From JBIOJB01 sp044450465 (GTDB lineage: Bacteria; Chloroflexota; Dormibacteria; Dormibacterales; Dormibacteraceae): a stretch of DNA of 8,921 nt. The translations under genes were made by a program, and so were the position numbers. Positions 1-6,138 of the stretch are shown one piece after another. The notes beneath the pieces were generated by a model. It saw only the letters and a program-made list of their open reading frames with translations, was not told the origin of the DNA and made no database searches. The first letter of the stretch is position 1, and each line of letters begins with the position of its first letter. Location: NCBI GenBank assembly GCA_044450465.1, contig JBIOJB010000113.1:1-8921 (forward strand). The letters are read 5' to 3'.

Positions 1-45
1 AAGCTCTTGTACGCTTCTTGAGAGGGGCGATTCCGCCCACGGAAC

Positions 46-51
46 AGGAGG
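46..51 (+). promoter_or_regulatory. Shine-Dalgarno AGGAGG of first SCP2 gene
   Basis: A perfect AGGAGG lies five bases before the ATG at 57. It settles that start over the in-frame TTG at 18, which has no such site. Just upstream, GGGCG (25-29) and CGCCC (34-38) can form a 5-bp hairpin with an ATTC loop. It has no T-run, so I do not call it a terminator. I see no convincing promoter in bases 1-45, so the operon may begin further upstream. Confidence 0.8.
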
Positions 52-56
52 TCAAC

Positions 57-479
57 ATGGCGGTTGCAGCTTTTTCAGGGGATTGGGCCAAGCTCTTCAA
101 AGACGAGATCAACAAGTCGAGCGTCTACAAGTCCGCGGGCAAGGGCTGGAAATGGAGGGTTGGGCTTGTGGTCGAGGCTGAACCCGACAAGAAGTTCCCC
201 GACGCGCGAGGAGTCGTGATGGACCTGCACGAGGGTGAGGCCCGCGACGTCACGGTGGGGCCGGCCGCCGACGCGCAGAAGTGCGACTTTGTGATCACCG
301 CCCCCTACTCGAGGTGGAAGCAGGTTGCGCAGAAGGAGCTTGACGCCACCAAGGGCATGCTCCAGGGCAAGCTGAAGCTGAAGGGCGACCTGCCGACGAT
401 CGTGCGTTACACGAAGGCGTCGCAGGAGCTGACCGAGTGCACGACTCGGATCGACGTCGAATGGCCCGACGAAAAGTAA
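57..479 (+). CDS. SCP2 sterol-binding domain protein (first of pair)
   Basis: A 140-residue soluble protein that is essentially a single SCP2 (sterol carrier protein 2) domain, a fold that binds fatty acyl chains, acyl-CoAs or sterols in a hydrophobic tunnel. The family pattern is clear: an early amphipathic helix, beta strands around VVMDLHEGEARDV, then DFVITAPYSRWKQV, and the typical late segment GMLQGKLKLKGD followed by a final helix. No signal peptide or membrane segment is visible, so it should be cytoplasmic. The ATG is chosen because AGGAGG lies five bases upstream. Its 3' end overlaps the start of a second SCP2-like gene in another frame, and acyl-CoA enzymes follow. A role in holding or delivering a lipid or acyl-CoA substrate is inference. 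The family is secure; the ligand is not known. Confidence 0.85.
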   Translation: MAVAAFSGDWAKLFKDEINKSSVYKSAGKGWKWRVGLVVEAEPDKKFPDARGVVMDLHEGEARDVTVGPAADAQKCDFVITAPYSRWKQVAQKELDATKGMLQGKLKLKGDLPTIVRYTKASQELTECTTRIDVEWPDEK

Positions 480-916
480 AGACCTCGAAGCACAAGGTGC
501 GTCTCGTTGAATATGCGGACGAAGAACCCAGCGCTTTCGCGTCAATGCTCGGCGGCCTGATCGAAGCCAACGTCGAGAGCCGGTCCGAGAAGCAGCATGA
601 CTTCCAGACGCTGGTCGCCAAGGTGGGCATCTGGGTCACAGACATCAATGAGGGTGTCACGCTGGACTTTCAGGGCGGAACGCTCCTGGTGCACACCGGC
701 CTCAAACCAAGGCGCCGGATCACGATCCGGACCGACGCCGAGACGGTGATGAACCTAAGCAACCTGGAGATCGGGTTCATGGGCATGCCGGTCTACTACA
801 ACGACGTGGGACGCGGGATCGCGTTCAAGCTGCTCCAGGGCAAGCTCAAGATCGACGGGCTTCTTGCGAATATCGCGACCCTGAACGCGGTCACGCGAAT
901 CTTCTCGGTCCAGTGA
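461..916 (+). CDS. SCP2-like domain protein (second of pair)
   Basis: A protein of about 151 residues with a strongly basic N-terminus (MARRKVKTSKHKVR) and then an SCP2-like domain. The segments TLDFQGGTLLVHTG, RRRITIRTDAETV and IAFKLLQGKLKIDG match the SCP2 strand pattern and its GKLKI-type signature. It is a diverged relative of the upstream protein rather than a recent copy. The start is ambiguous. ATG 461 overlaps the upstream gene by 19 bases but has little ribosome binding site. GTG 437 would add eight residues (MHDSDRRR) and has AGGAG at 424-428, eight bases before it. Either way the two SCP2 genes overlap in different frames, so translation is probably coupled. A heteromer or paired lipid carrier is possible but inferred. 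No signal peptide is seen. Confidence 0.75.
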   Translation: MARRKVKTSKHKVRLVEYADEEPSAFASMLGGLIEANVESRSEKQHDFQTLVAKVGIWVTDINEGVTLDFQGGTLLVHTGLKPRRRITIRTDAETVMNLSNLEIGFMGMPVYYNDVGRGIAFKLLQGKLKIDGLLANIATLNAVTRIFSVQ

Positions 917-956
917 TGTCACCCGGCCCGAACCCGACTCTTCAGACGGTCTGAGG

Positions 957-1808
957 ATGCGGCTCGCCGTCGTTGGCGCCGGCAGCATGGGGGCTCAAAT
1001 CGCGCAGCAGGCGGCGCTCCATGGCCTCGAGTCAAGGCTTCACGATCAGGACGAGGATCAGCTCCGCACCGCGGAATCGTCCAACCGCGGTCATCTCATG
1101 AGACGCGTGGAGAAGGGAAAGCTCTCCGCGGCGGAGGCCGAAGCCGCGCTCGCACGGGTTCAGACCACCACTCACCTGGACGAGGCCGTCGACGGTGCCG
1201 ACCTGGTGATCGAGGCGGTCTTCGAGGACCTCGAGACCAAGCGCTCGGTCTTCAGATCACTGGACAGGCTCGCTCCTCATGACGCGGTGCTGGCCAGCAA
1301 CTCGTCGACCATGGGCATCAGCCAGATAGCGACCGCCACCTCGAGTCCCGAGCGCTGCATCAACATGCATTTCTTCTATCCCGTGCTGGTCATGGACCTC
1401 GTCGAGGTGGTGCGTGGCCCGCTGACGTCAGACCAGACGGCGGAGCGTGCGGTGGCGGCAGCGCTCACCATGGGCCGCACCCCGGTGCTCATCAACAAGG
1501 AAATTGACGGCTTCATCGTCAACCGCATCCTCCACGCGGCCACCCAGGAGGCCTACCGCCTGCTGGATGCGGGGGTCGCTTCGTTCGAGGACATCGACAC
1601 GGCGGTCGAAAAGGGTCTCAACTGGCCGATGGGACCATTCCGCCTCGGCGACTTCAGCGGGCTCGACGTGACCTACAGGGCACGAATGCACATGTTCCAG
1701 ACGACCGGTGACGAGCGCTACCGGCCGTCCGAACAGCTGAGGGCAAAGGTCGAGGCCGGCAAGTTCGGCCGCAAGACAGGGGAGGGTTGGTATCGCTACG
1801 GCAAGTGA
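957..1808 (+). CDS. 3-hydroxyacyl-CoA (3-hydroxybutyryl-CoA) dehydrogenase
   Basis: A 283-residue NAD(P)-dependent dehydrogenase interconverting 3-hydroxyacyl-CoA and 3-oxoacyl-CoA, the family's usual stand-alone length (Hbd/PaaH/FadB2 type). The Rossmann motif GAGSMG is at residues 8-13. IEAVFEDLETK (85-95) and ASNSSTMGI (113-121) follow. The catalytic pair is visible as His138 in MHFFYP and Glu150 in DLVEVV, with the domain-joining GFIVNR at 185-190. The C-terminal domain contains NWPMGPFRLGD and ends in the typical GRKTGEGWYRYG. One deviation is that the widely conserved Asn of HFFNP is Tyr141. The start fits the family exactly, although only GAGG directly abuts the ATG. The gene lies 40 bases after the SCP2 pair. 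Its stop runs into the epimerase region, where an unusual start problem occurs. Chain-length preference cannot be read from sequence. Confidence 0.9.
   Translation: MRLAVVGAGSMGAQIAQQAALHGLESRLHDQDEDQLRTAESSNRGHLMRRVEKGKLSAAEAEAALARVQTTTHLDEAVDGADLVIEAVFEDLETKRSVFRSLDRLAPHDAVLASNSSTMGISQIATATSSPERCINMHFFYPVLVMDLVEVVRGPLTSDQTAERAVAAALTMGRTPVLINKEIDGFIVNRILHAATQEAYRLLDAGVASFEDIDTAVEKGLNWPMGPFRLGDFSGLDVTYRARMHMFQTTGDERYRPSEQLRAKVEAGKFGRKTGEGWYRYGK
1779..1786 (+). promoter_or_regulatory. Shine-Dalgarno-like GGGGAGGG before epimerase
   Basis: A strong anti-SD-complementary run lies inside the last codons of the dehydrogenase gene. It sits six bases (from the GGAGG core) ahead of an ATC codon at 1792 that is in the epimerase frame. 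It is 16-25 bases ahead of out-of-frame GTG codons at 1805 and 1811. It may be a real ribosome binding site for the epimerase or simply reflect the Gly-rich codons of the dehydrogenase tail. Confidence 0.35.
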
Positions 1809-1836
1809 GGGTGGGGCCCGCATCCACCACATCGGC

Positions 1837-2208
1837 GTGGCCGTCGCGGATCTCGATGCGTCCATCCAGATGTACATCGAGGTCTTCGGAGCGCTCCTCG
1901 TCCTCCGTGTGACGAACGAGGAGGAGGGGCTGGAAGTGGCTCTTCTACGGATGGGAGAGGCCGAGCTCGAGCTGCTGGCGGCTCTCCGCGAGGAATCGCC
2001 GGTGGGCAAGTTCATCGCGAAACGAGGGCCCGGTCTTCACCACGTGGCTTACGCGGTCAGCGACATCGTGAAGAAGCTGGACGAGGCTCAGGCGGCAGGC
2101 CTGGAGCTCATCGACACCACGCCTCGCATCGGGATGCACGGGGTTCGCATAGCTTTCATCCACCCGAAAAGCGCGGGCGGGGTGCTCACGGAGCTGGTCG
2201 AGGCGTGA
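1837..2208 (+). CDS. mce: methylmalonyl-CoA epimerase (N-terminus unresolved)
   Basis: A VOC-fold metalloenzyme that interconverts (S)- and (R)-methylmalonyl-CoA, linking the biotin carboxylase product to the B12 mutase. The body is typical: ELELLAALREESPVGKF, then GPGLHHVAYAV (second conserved His pair at 2038-2043), IGMHGVRIAFIHPKSAGG, and the terminal ELVE carrying the conserved Glu ligand. GTG 1837 is the only ATG/GTG/TTG start in this frame, but it cannot be the full start. The in-frame codons before it (1816-1836) read ARIHHIG, including the first metal-binding His of the family. The frame stays open upstream to 1741 with no ATG, GTG or TTG. Either translation starts at a non-standard codon (ATC 1792 after GGGGAGGG), or a base is missing near the GGGGCCC run at 1813-1819, which would bring GTG 1805 or 1811 into frame. 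The 3' end overlaps the mutase gene by GTGA. Confidence 0.85.
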   Translation: MAVADLDASIQMYIEVFGALLVLRVTNEEEGLEVALLRMGEAELELLAALREESPVGKFIAKRGPGLHHVAYAVSDIVKKLDEAQAAGLELIDTTPRIGMHGVRIAFIHPKSAGGVLTELVEA

Positions 2209-3773
2209 CCGAGCTGCGCAACGACAGCGGGCTGCCGCTCAAGCCCGTTTACTCGCAGCACGATCGCGCAGCTGAGGAGCCGGCCCCCGGCACGTTCCCG
2301 TTCACCCGCGGGATCCACAAGGACATGTACCGGGGAAGGCTGTGGACGATGCGCCAGTACGCCGGCTTCGGCACCGCCGCCGAGTCGAACAAGCGATACC
2401 GCTTCCTGCTCGAGCAGGGTCAGACAGGGCTCTCGGTCGCGTTCGACCTGCCGACGCAGATCGGTTACGACTCGGACCACGCGATGGCCAACGGCGAGGT
2501 CGGGAAGGTCGGCGTGGCCATCGACTCGCTCGAGGACATGGAAATCCTCTTCAAGGGCATCCCCATCCATTCCGTCTCGACGTCGATGACGATCAACGCC
2601 ACCGCGTCAATGCTCCTGCTGCTCTACGAGCTGGTGGCGGAAAGGCAGGGGTGTCCGCCCGCGCAGATCGCAGGCACGGTCCAGAACGACATTCTCAAGG
2701 AGTACGCGGCGCGCGGAACCTACATCTTCCCGCCGCGGCCATCGATGAGGCTGGTCACCGACCTGTTCGCCTACTGCGCAGCCAGCCTTCCGAACTGGAA
2801 CACGATCTCCATCTCCGGGTATCACATCCGCGAGGCGGGCGCGACCGCGGCGGAGGAGATCGCCTTCACGCTCGGGCACGCAATTGCATATGTGGAGGCG
2901 GCGCTGAGCGCCGGGCTGGAGGTCGACCGTTTCGCGCCGCACCTCTCGTTCTTCTTCGCGTCGCACATGGACTTATTCGAAGAGGTGGCCAAGTTCCGCG
3001 CCGCGCGGCGAATGTGGTCTCGCATCATGCGCGACCGCTTCCACGCGAAAGACCATCGTTCGCTCGCGCTGCGCTTTCACACGCAAACCGGCGGCGTGAC
3101 GCTGACCGCTCAACAGCCGCTGAACAACGTGGTTCGGACAACTCTTGAGGCCTTGAGCGCGGTGCTCGGTGGCACCCAGTCGCTCCATGCCAATGGATAT
3201 GACGAGGCTCTGGGGCTGCCGTCCAGGAGCGCGGCCGAGCTCGCCCTGAGGACCCAGCAGGTGATCGGACACGAGTCCGCCGTGCCTCTGGTGGCAGACC
3301 CGCTTGGCGGTTCCTACTACGTCGAGAGCCTGACCGACCAGGTCGAGGAGGCCGCGGCGCAGATCCTGGTGGAGATCGACGAGCTCGGCGGCGCGGTCGC
3401 TTGCATCGAGACCGGGTGGACCCAGAACCGGATCTCGGAGAGCGCCTACAACCTCCAGCGCCGAATCGAGTCCGGCGAGCGGGTGGTGGTCGGCGTCAAC
3501 CGGTACATGGACTCCAGCGCCCGGCCGGTGTCGATCACCAAGATCAGCGCGCGGCATCAGCTGGCTCAGGCCCGCTCGCTCGCCAGCCTCCGGGCGAGGC
3601 GTGATCCGGCGGTCGTCGAACGCCGGCTCGCCAGCATCGAACGCGCGGCGCGCGGCACCGAGAACCTGATGCCGCCACTCAAGTCGGCGCTTGCGGACTA
3701 CGTCACGATCGGCGAGTGCTGCGACGTCCTACGCAAGGTCTTCGGCGAATACCATCCGACGGAGGCAGCTTGA
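2205..3773 (+). CDS. methylmalonyl-CoA mutase, large (catalytic) subunit
   Basis: A 522-residue TIM-barrel subunit of the B12-dependent mutase converting (R)-methylmalonyl-CoA to succinyl-CoA. It is the split, archaeal/thermophile-like form, ending after the barrel (GEYHP) without the roughly 130-residue B12-binding domain, which must be a separate protein. TMRQYAGFGTAAESN (48-62) and GLSVAFDLPTQIGYDSD (75-91) are near-consensus, as are QNDILKEYAARGTYIFPP (160-177), SISGYHIREAGATA and LRFHTQTGGVTLTAQQPLNN. By a constant offset of 37 from the Propionibacterium enzyme, Tyr52, Arg170 and His207 correspond to Tyr89, Arg207 and His244. Tyr and Arg are the methylmalonyl-CoA choices, whereas isobutyryl-CoA mutase has Phe and Gln. 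The usual SLHTN appears as SLHAN. GTG 2205 overlaps the epimerase stop, with GGAG at 2190-2193. No B12 subunit gene or MeaB-type GTPase is in the window. Confidence 0.93.
   Translation: MTELRNDSGLPLKPVYSQHDRAAEEPAPGTFPFTRGIHKDMYRGRLWTMRQYAGFGTAAESNKRYRFLLEQGQTGLSVAFDLPTQIGYDSDHAMANGEVGKVGVAIDSLEDMEILFKGIPIHSVSTSMTINATASMLLLLYELVAERQGCPPAQIAGTVQNDILKEYAARGTYIFPPRPSMRLVTDLFAYCAASLPNWNTISISGYHIREAGATAAEEIAFTLGHAIAYVEAALSAGLEVDRFAPHLSFFFASHMDLFEEVAKFRAARRMWSRIMRDRFHAKDHRSLALRFHTQTGGVTLTAQQPLNNVVRTTLEALSAVLGGTQSLHANGYDEALGLPSRSAAELALRTQQVIGHESAVPLVADPLGGSYYVESLTDQVEEAAAQILVEIDELGGAVACIETGWTQNRISESAYNLQRRIESGERVVVGVNRYMDSSARPVSITKISARHQLAQARSLASLRARRDPAVVERRLASIERAARGTENLMPPLKSALADYVTIGECCDVLRKVFGEYHPTEAA
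3761..3765 (+). promoter_or_regulatory. Shine-Dalgarno GGAGG of VOC gene
   Basis: GGAGG sits within the last codons of the mutase gene, seven bases before ATG 3773. It fixes the VOC start at the TGATG junction rather than at in-frame codons further upstream, which would overlap the mutase. Confidence 0.8.
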
Positions 3774-4189
3774 TGAGCGACCAACCCACAGTGATCCCGA
3801 TGATGGCATACGAAGACGGACCGGCCGCGATGGATTGGCTTTGTCGAGCTTTTGGCTTCCGAGAGCGCACCCGGATAGTCACGAGCGAGGGCAGGCTGAG
3901 TCATGGCGAGCTGGCCGTGGGAGACGGCCTGATCATGCTGGCCACCCCGTCGCCTCACTATCGAGGGCCCAAGCGCCACCGCGAGTCGTGCGCCGGCGCG
4001 AGCAAATGGTCCGAGGTCCCCTACATCATCGACGGCGTGCACGTTTACGTGGATGACGTGAAGGCGCATTTCGCGAGAGCCGTGGAGGCGGGGGCGATGG
4101 TCCTTTCGCCCGTGGAGACGGGCGACGGCGGGTTGCGCTACAGGGCCGAGGACCTCGAGGGACATCGCTGGATGTTTTCGCAGCACTGA
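3773..4189 (+). CDS. VOC (glyoxalase/bleomycin-resistance fold) protein, PhnB-like
   Basis: A 138-residue protein of the vicinal oxygen chelate superfamily, closest in style to PhnB/glyoxalase-like proteins. It opens with VIPMMAYEDGPAAMDWLCRAFGF, has GELAVGDGLIML in the first repeat and VHVYVDDVKAHFARAVEAGA in the second, and ends with RAEDLEGHRWMFSQ. It lacks the His-His pair of the first strand that marks methylmalonyl-CoA epimerase, so a second epimerase is unlikely. The start is well supported: GGAGG seven bases upstream and a TGATG overlap with the mutase stop. Its own stop overlaps the carboxyltransferase start in the same way. That makes it translationally coupled between two core enzymes of the pathway, which suggests a related role, but its substrate cannot be told from sequence. 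Confidence 0.8.
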   Translation: MSDQPTVIPMMAYEDGPAAMDWLCRAFGFRERTRIVTSEGRLSHGELAVGDGLIMLATPSPHYRGPKRHRESCAGASKWSEVPYIIDGVHVYVDDVKAHFARAVEAGAMVLSPVETGDGGLRYRAEDLEGHRWMFSQH

Positions 4190-5757
4190 TGTCGGAACGC
4201 CGGCCCCGGCAGCGAAAGGTCGATCCGCTCAACGAGTTGCGCCAGCGCAAGTACGAGGCGGGCCATGGTGATGCTGAAGCCTTCAACCGGCAGCACTCCA
4301 AGGGAAAGCTCACCGCGCGCGAGCGGATCTCTCGACTCGTCGACCGCAACTCGTTCGAAGAGCTCGACATCTTCGCGACCCACCGCGCCTCGGGCTTCGG
4401 ACTCGAGACCAGGCGCACGCCTGGGGACGGGGTGGTCGCGGGCATGGCCAGGATCGCCGGGCGCGATGTCGTTCTCTTCAGTCACGACGCGACCGTCTTC
4501 GGTGGATCGCTGGGTGAGGTCTTCGCTGAGAAGGTCATCAAGGTCATGGATCTTGCGGTGCGGAACCGGATCCCGATCATCGGGATCAACGACTCGGGAG
4601 GCGCTCGCATCCAGGAAGGCGTGGTTTCACTGGCTGGTTATGCGGAGATCTTCTGGCGCAACGTGGAAGCCAGCGGTGTCGTCCCGCAGCTGAGCCTGAT
4701 CCTGGGCCCATGCACCGGCGGCGCCGTCTACTCGCCAGCCATCACCGACTTCACCTTCATGGTCCACGAGGTCGGGTACATGTTCATCACGGGGCCCGAG
4801 GTCGTCCGCGTGACGACCGGCGAGGACGTCACATTCGATTCACTCGGCGGCGCCGAGGTGCACAACGTCAAGTCGGGTGTCGCCCACTTCCTGGCCGAGA
4901 CCGAGGACGAGTGCTTCGTACAGGTCCGCCGGCTCTTCGATTACATCCCTCAGAACTGCGACGAGGCGCCGCCGCGAGCGGCGCTGGGCGACGATCCCGA
5001 GCGAGTGGCGCCCGGCCTGACCACGATCATCCCGGACAACCCCAAAGAGCCTTACGACATCAAGGACGTGGTGCAGATGGTGGTCGACCGCGGGAATTTC
5101 TTCGAGGTTCAGCCCTTCTTCGCGATGAACATCGTGGTCGGCTTCGCCCACCTCGACGGCCAGCCCATCGGGGTCGTCGCCAACCAGCCGAAGGTCATGG
5201 CCGGAGCTCTGGACATCAACGCCTCAGTGAAGGCGGCGCGGTTCGTTCGGTTCTGCGATTCGTTCAACATCCCGCTCGTCACCTTCGTGGACGTGCCGGG
5301 TTTTCTGCCTGGCACAGCTCAGGAATATGGAGGGATCATCCGCCACGGGGCGAAACTGCTGTACGCGTACAGCGAGGCGACGGTGCCCAAGCTGACCGTC
5401 ATCACACGCAAGGCATACGGAGGCGCCTACTGCGTCATGTGCTCCAAGCACATCCGCGCCGACTTCAATGTCGCGTGGCCCACCGCAGAGATTGCGGTGA
5501 TGGGACCCGAGGGCGCGGTCAACATAGTGTTTCACCGCGAGCTGGCCGCGGCAGCCGATCCGGCAGTGCGCCGCCGCGAGCTCGTTGGCGAGTACACAGA
5601 GCGTTTCGCCAATCCCTACATCGCCGCCGAGCGAGGCTACATCGATGACGTCATCGAGCCCGGACACACGCGCAGCCGCCTGATCCGCGCCCTCAAGCTG
5701 GCGAACCGGAAGGATCGTCCACGCAGCCCGCGCCGGCACGGCAACATGCCGCTCTAG
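4189..5757 (+). CDS. acyl-CoA carboxylase carboxyltransferase (propionyl-CoA carboxylase beta type)
   Basis: A 522-residue carboxyltransferase moving CO2 from carboxybiotin to the alpha carbon of an acyl-CoA, most likely propionyl-CoA to (S)-methylmalonyl-CoA given the neighbouring epimerase and mutase. It contains the N-terminal KGKLTARERISRLVD, the first crotonase-like half with INDSGGARIQEG (133-144) and GPCTGGAVYSPA (173-184), and the second half with VDVPGFLPGTAQEYGGIIRHG. RKAYGGAY (407-414) and AWPTAEIAVMGPEGAVNI follow, and the classical C-terminus is RRHGNMPL. The GG pairs in GGAR and GGAY form the oxyanion holes in this family. The residue after GGAY is Cys415, where human PCCB has Asp. 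No biotin carboxylase or BCCP is encoded here, so the partner subunit is elsewhere. Methylmalonyl-CoA decarboxylase alpha subunits look alike, but no membrane decarboxylase subunits are present. The start overlaps the VOC stop (TGATG). Confidence 0.93.
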   Translation: MSERRPRQRKVDPLNELRQRKYEAGHGDAEAFNRQHSKGKLTARERISRLVDRNSFEELDIFATHRASGFGLETRRTPGDGVVAGMARIAGRDVVLFSHDATVFGGSLGEVFAEKVIKVMDLAVRNRIPIIGINDSGGARIQEGVVSLAGYAEIFWRNVEASGVVPQLSLILGPCTGGAVYSPAITDFTFMVHEVGYMFITGPEVVRVTTGEDVTFDSLGGAEVHNVKSGVAHFLAETEDECFVQVRRLFDYIPQNCDEAPPRAALGDDPERVAPGLTTIIPDNPKEPYDIKDVVQMVVDRGNFFEVQPFFAMNIVVGFAHLDGQPIGVVANQPKVMAGALDINASVKAARFVRFCDSFNIPLVTFVDVPGFLPGTAQEYGGIIRHGAKLLYAYSEATVPKLTVITRKAYGGAYCVMCSKHIRADFNVAWPTAEIAVMGPEGAVNIVFHRELAAAADPAVRRRELVGEYTERFANPYIAAERGYIDDVIEPGHTRSRLIRALKLANRKDRPRSPRRHGNMPL

Positions 5758-5787
5758 ACTGGGCCCAAAACTCGGGGAGGCGAAATC

Positions 5788-6093
5788 ATGAAATTCGGAA
5801 CCATCGCCAAGTACAGGGTCAAGCCCGGCAACACCGACACGTTCATCACCGAGATGGGCAAGATCGAGGCGTCGCCGCCGGCCGGGTGGCTCTACTCGAC
5901 CACCTTCCGGAGCACGACCGACCCGAACGAGATCTGGGTCAGCATCGTTTTCGAAAGCGAGGAGGCCTACCGGAAGAGCGCCAACAGCCCAGAGATGGAC
6001 AAGCAGTACCGGGCGACGCTGGACAAGCTGCAGGGCGCGCCGGAATGGCATGACGGTCACGTGATCCACGAGGGCATGGCCAGGCCGGCGTAG
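5788..6093 (+). CDS. small ABM-like (dimeric alpha/beta-barrel) protein
   Basis: A 101-residue soluble protein that looks like the antibiotic-biosynthesis-monooxygenase/dimeric alpha-beta-barrel superfamily. It starts with a strand (MKFGTIAKYRVKPGN), continues with a helix, a GWLYSTTFRS strand, the IWVSIVFESEEAYRKSANSP segment typical of this fold, and a final strand near HVIHEG. Members include heme-degrading and quinol monooxygenases and many proteins of unknown function. Nothing here identifies a substrate. The start is firm, with GGAGG at 5776-5780 seven bases before ATG. It lies only 30 bases after the carboxyltransferase stop with no terminator between, so it is probably cotranscribed. 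A link to acyl-CoA metabolism is inferred from position only. Confidence 0.65.
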   Translation: MKFGTIAKYRVKPGNTDTFITEMGKIEASPPAGWLYSTTFRSTTDPNEIWVSIVFESEEAYRKSANSPEMDKQYRATLDKLQGAPEWHDGHVIHEGMARPA

Positions 6094-6138
6094 GGCCTCG
6101 GCGGGCGAGTCGGAGCAGCAGCGGATATGGGAGGCGCC

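Noticed and set aside
916..954. 12-codon ORF (MSPGPNPTLQTV) between SCP2 and dehydrogenase, with TGATG at its start
   Set aside because: No ribosome binding site, no recognisable pattern, and such mini-ORFs are common by chance. It might aid translational coupling but there is no evidence.
2342..3148. 268-codon + frame inside the mutase gene
   Set aside because: Its Arg/Gly/Ala-rich translation is the off-frame reading of a clear mutase; no family pattern.
4710..5648. 312-codon + frame inside the carboxyltransferase gene
   Set aside because: Arg/His-rich off-frame shadow of a strongly conserved enzyme.
957..5757. Part of a 3-hydroxypropionate/4-hydroxybutyrate carbon-fixation cycle
   Set aside because: Carboxylase, epimerase, mutase and hydroxybutyryl-CoA dehydrogenase all occur in that cycle, but its diagnostic enzymes (4-hydroxybutyryl-CoA dehydratase, malonyl-CoA reductase) are absent. 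Ordinary propionyl-CoA breakdown explains the set.
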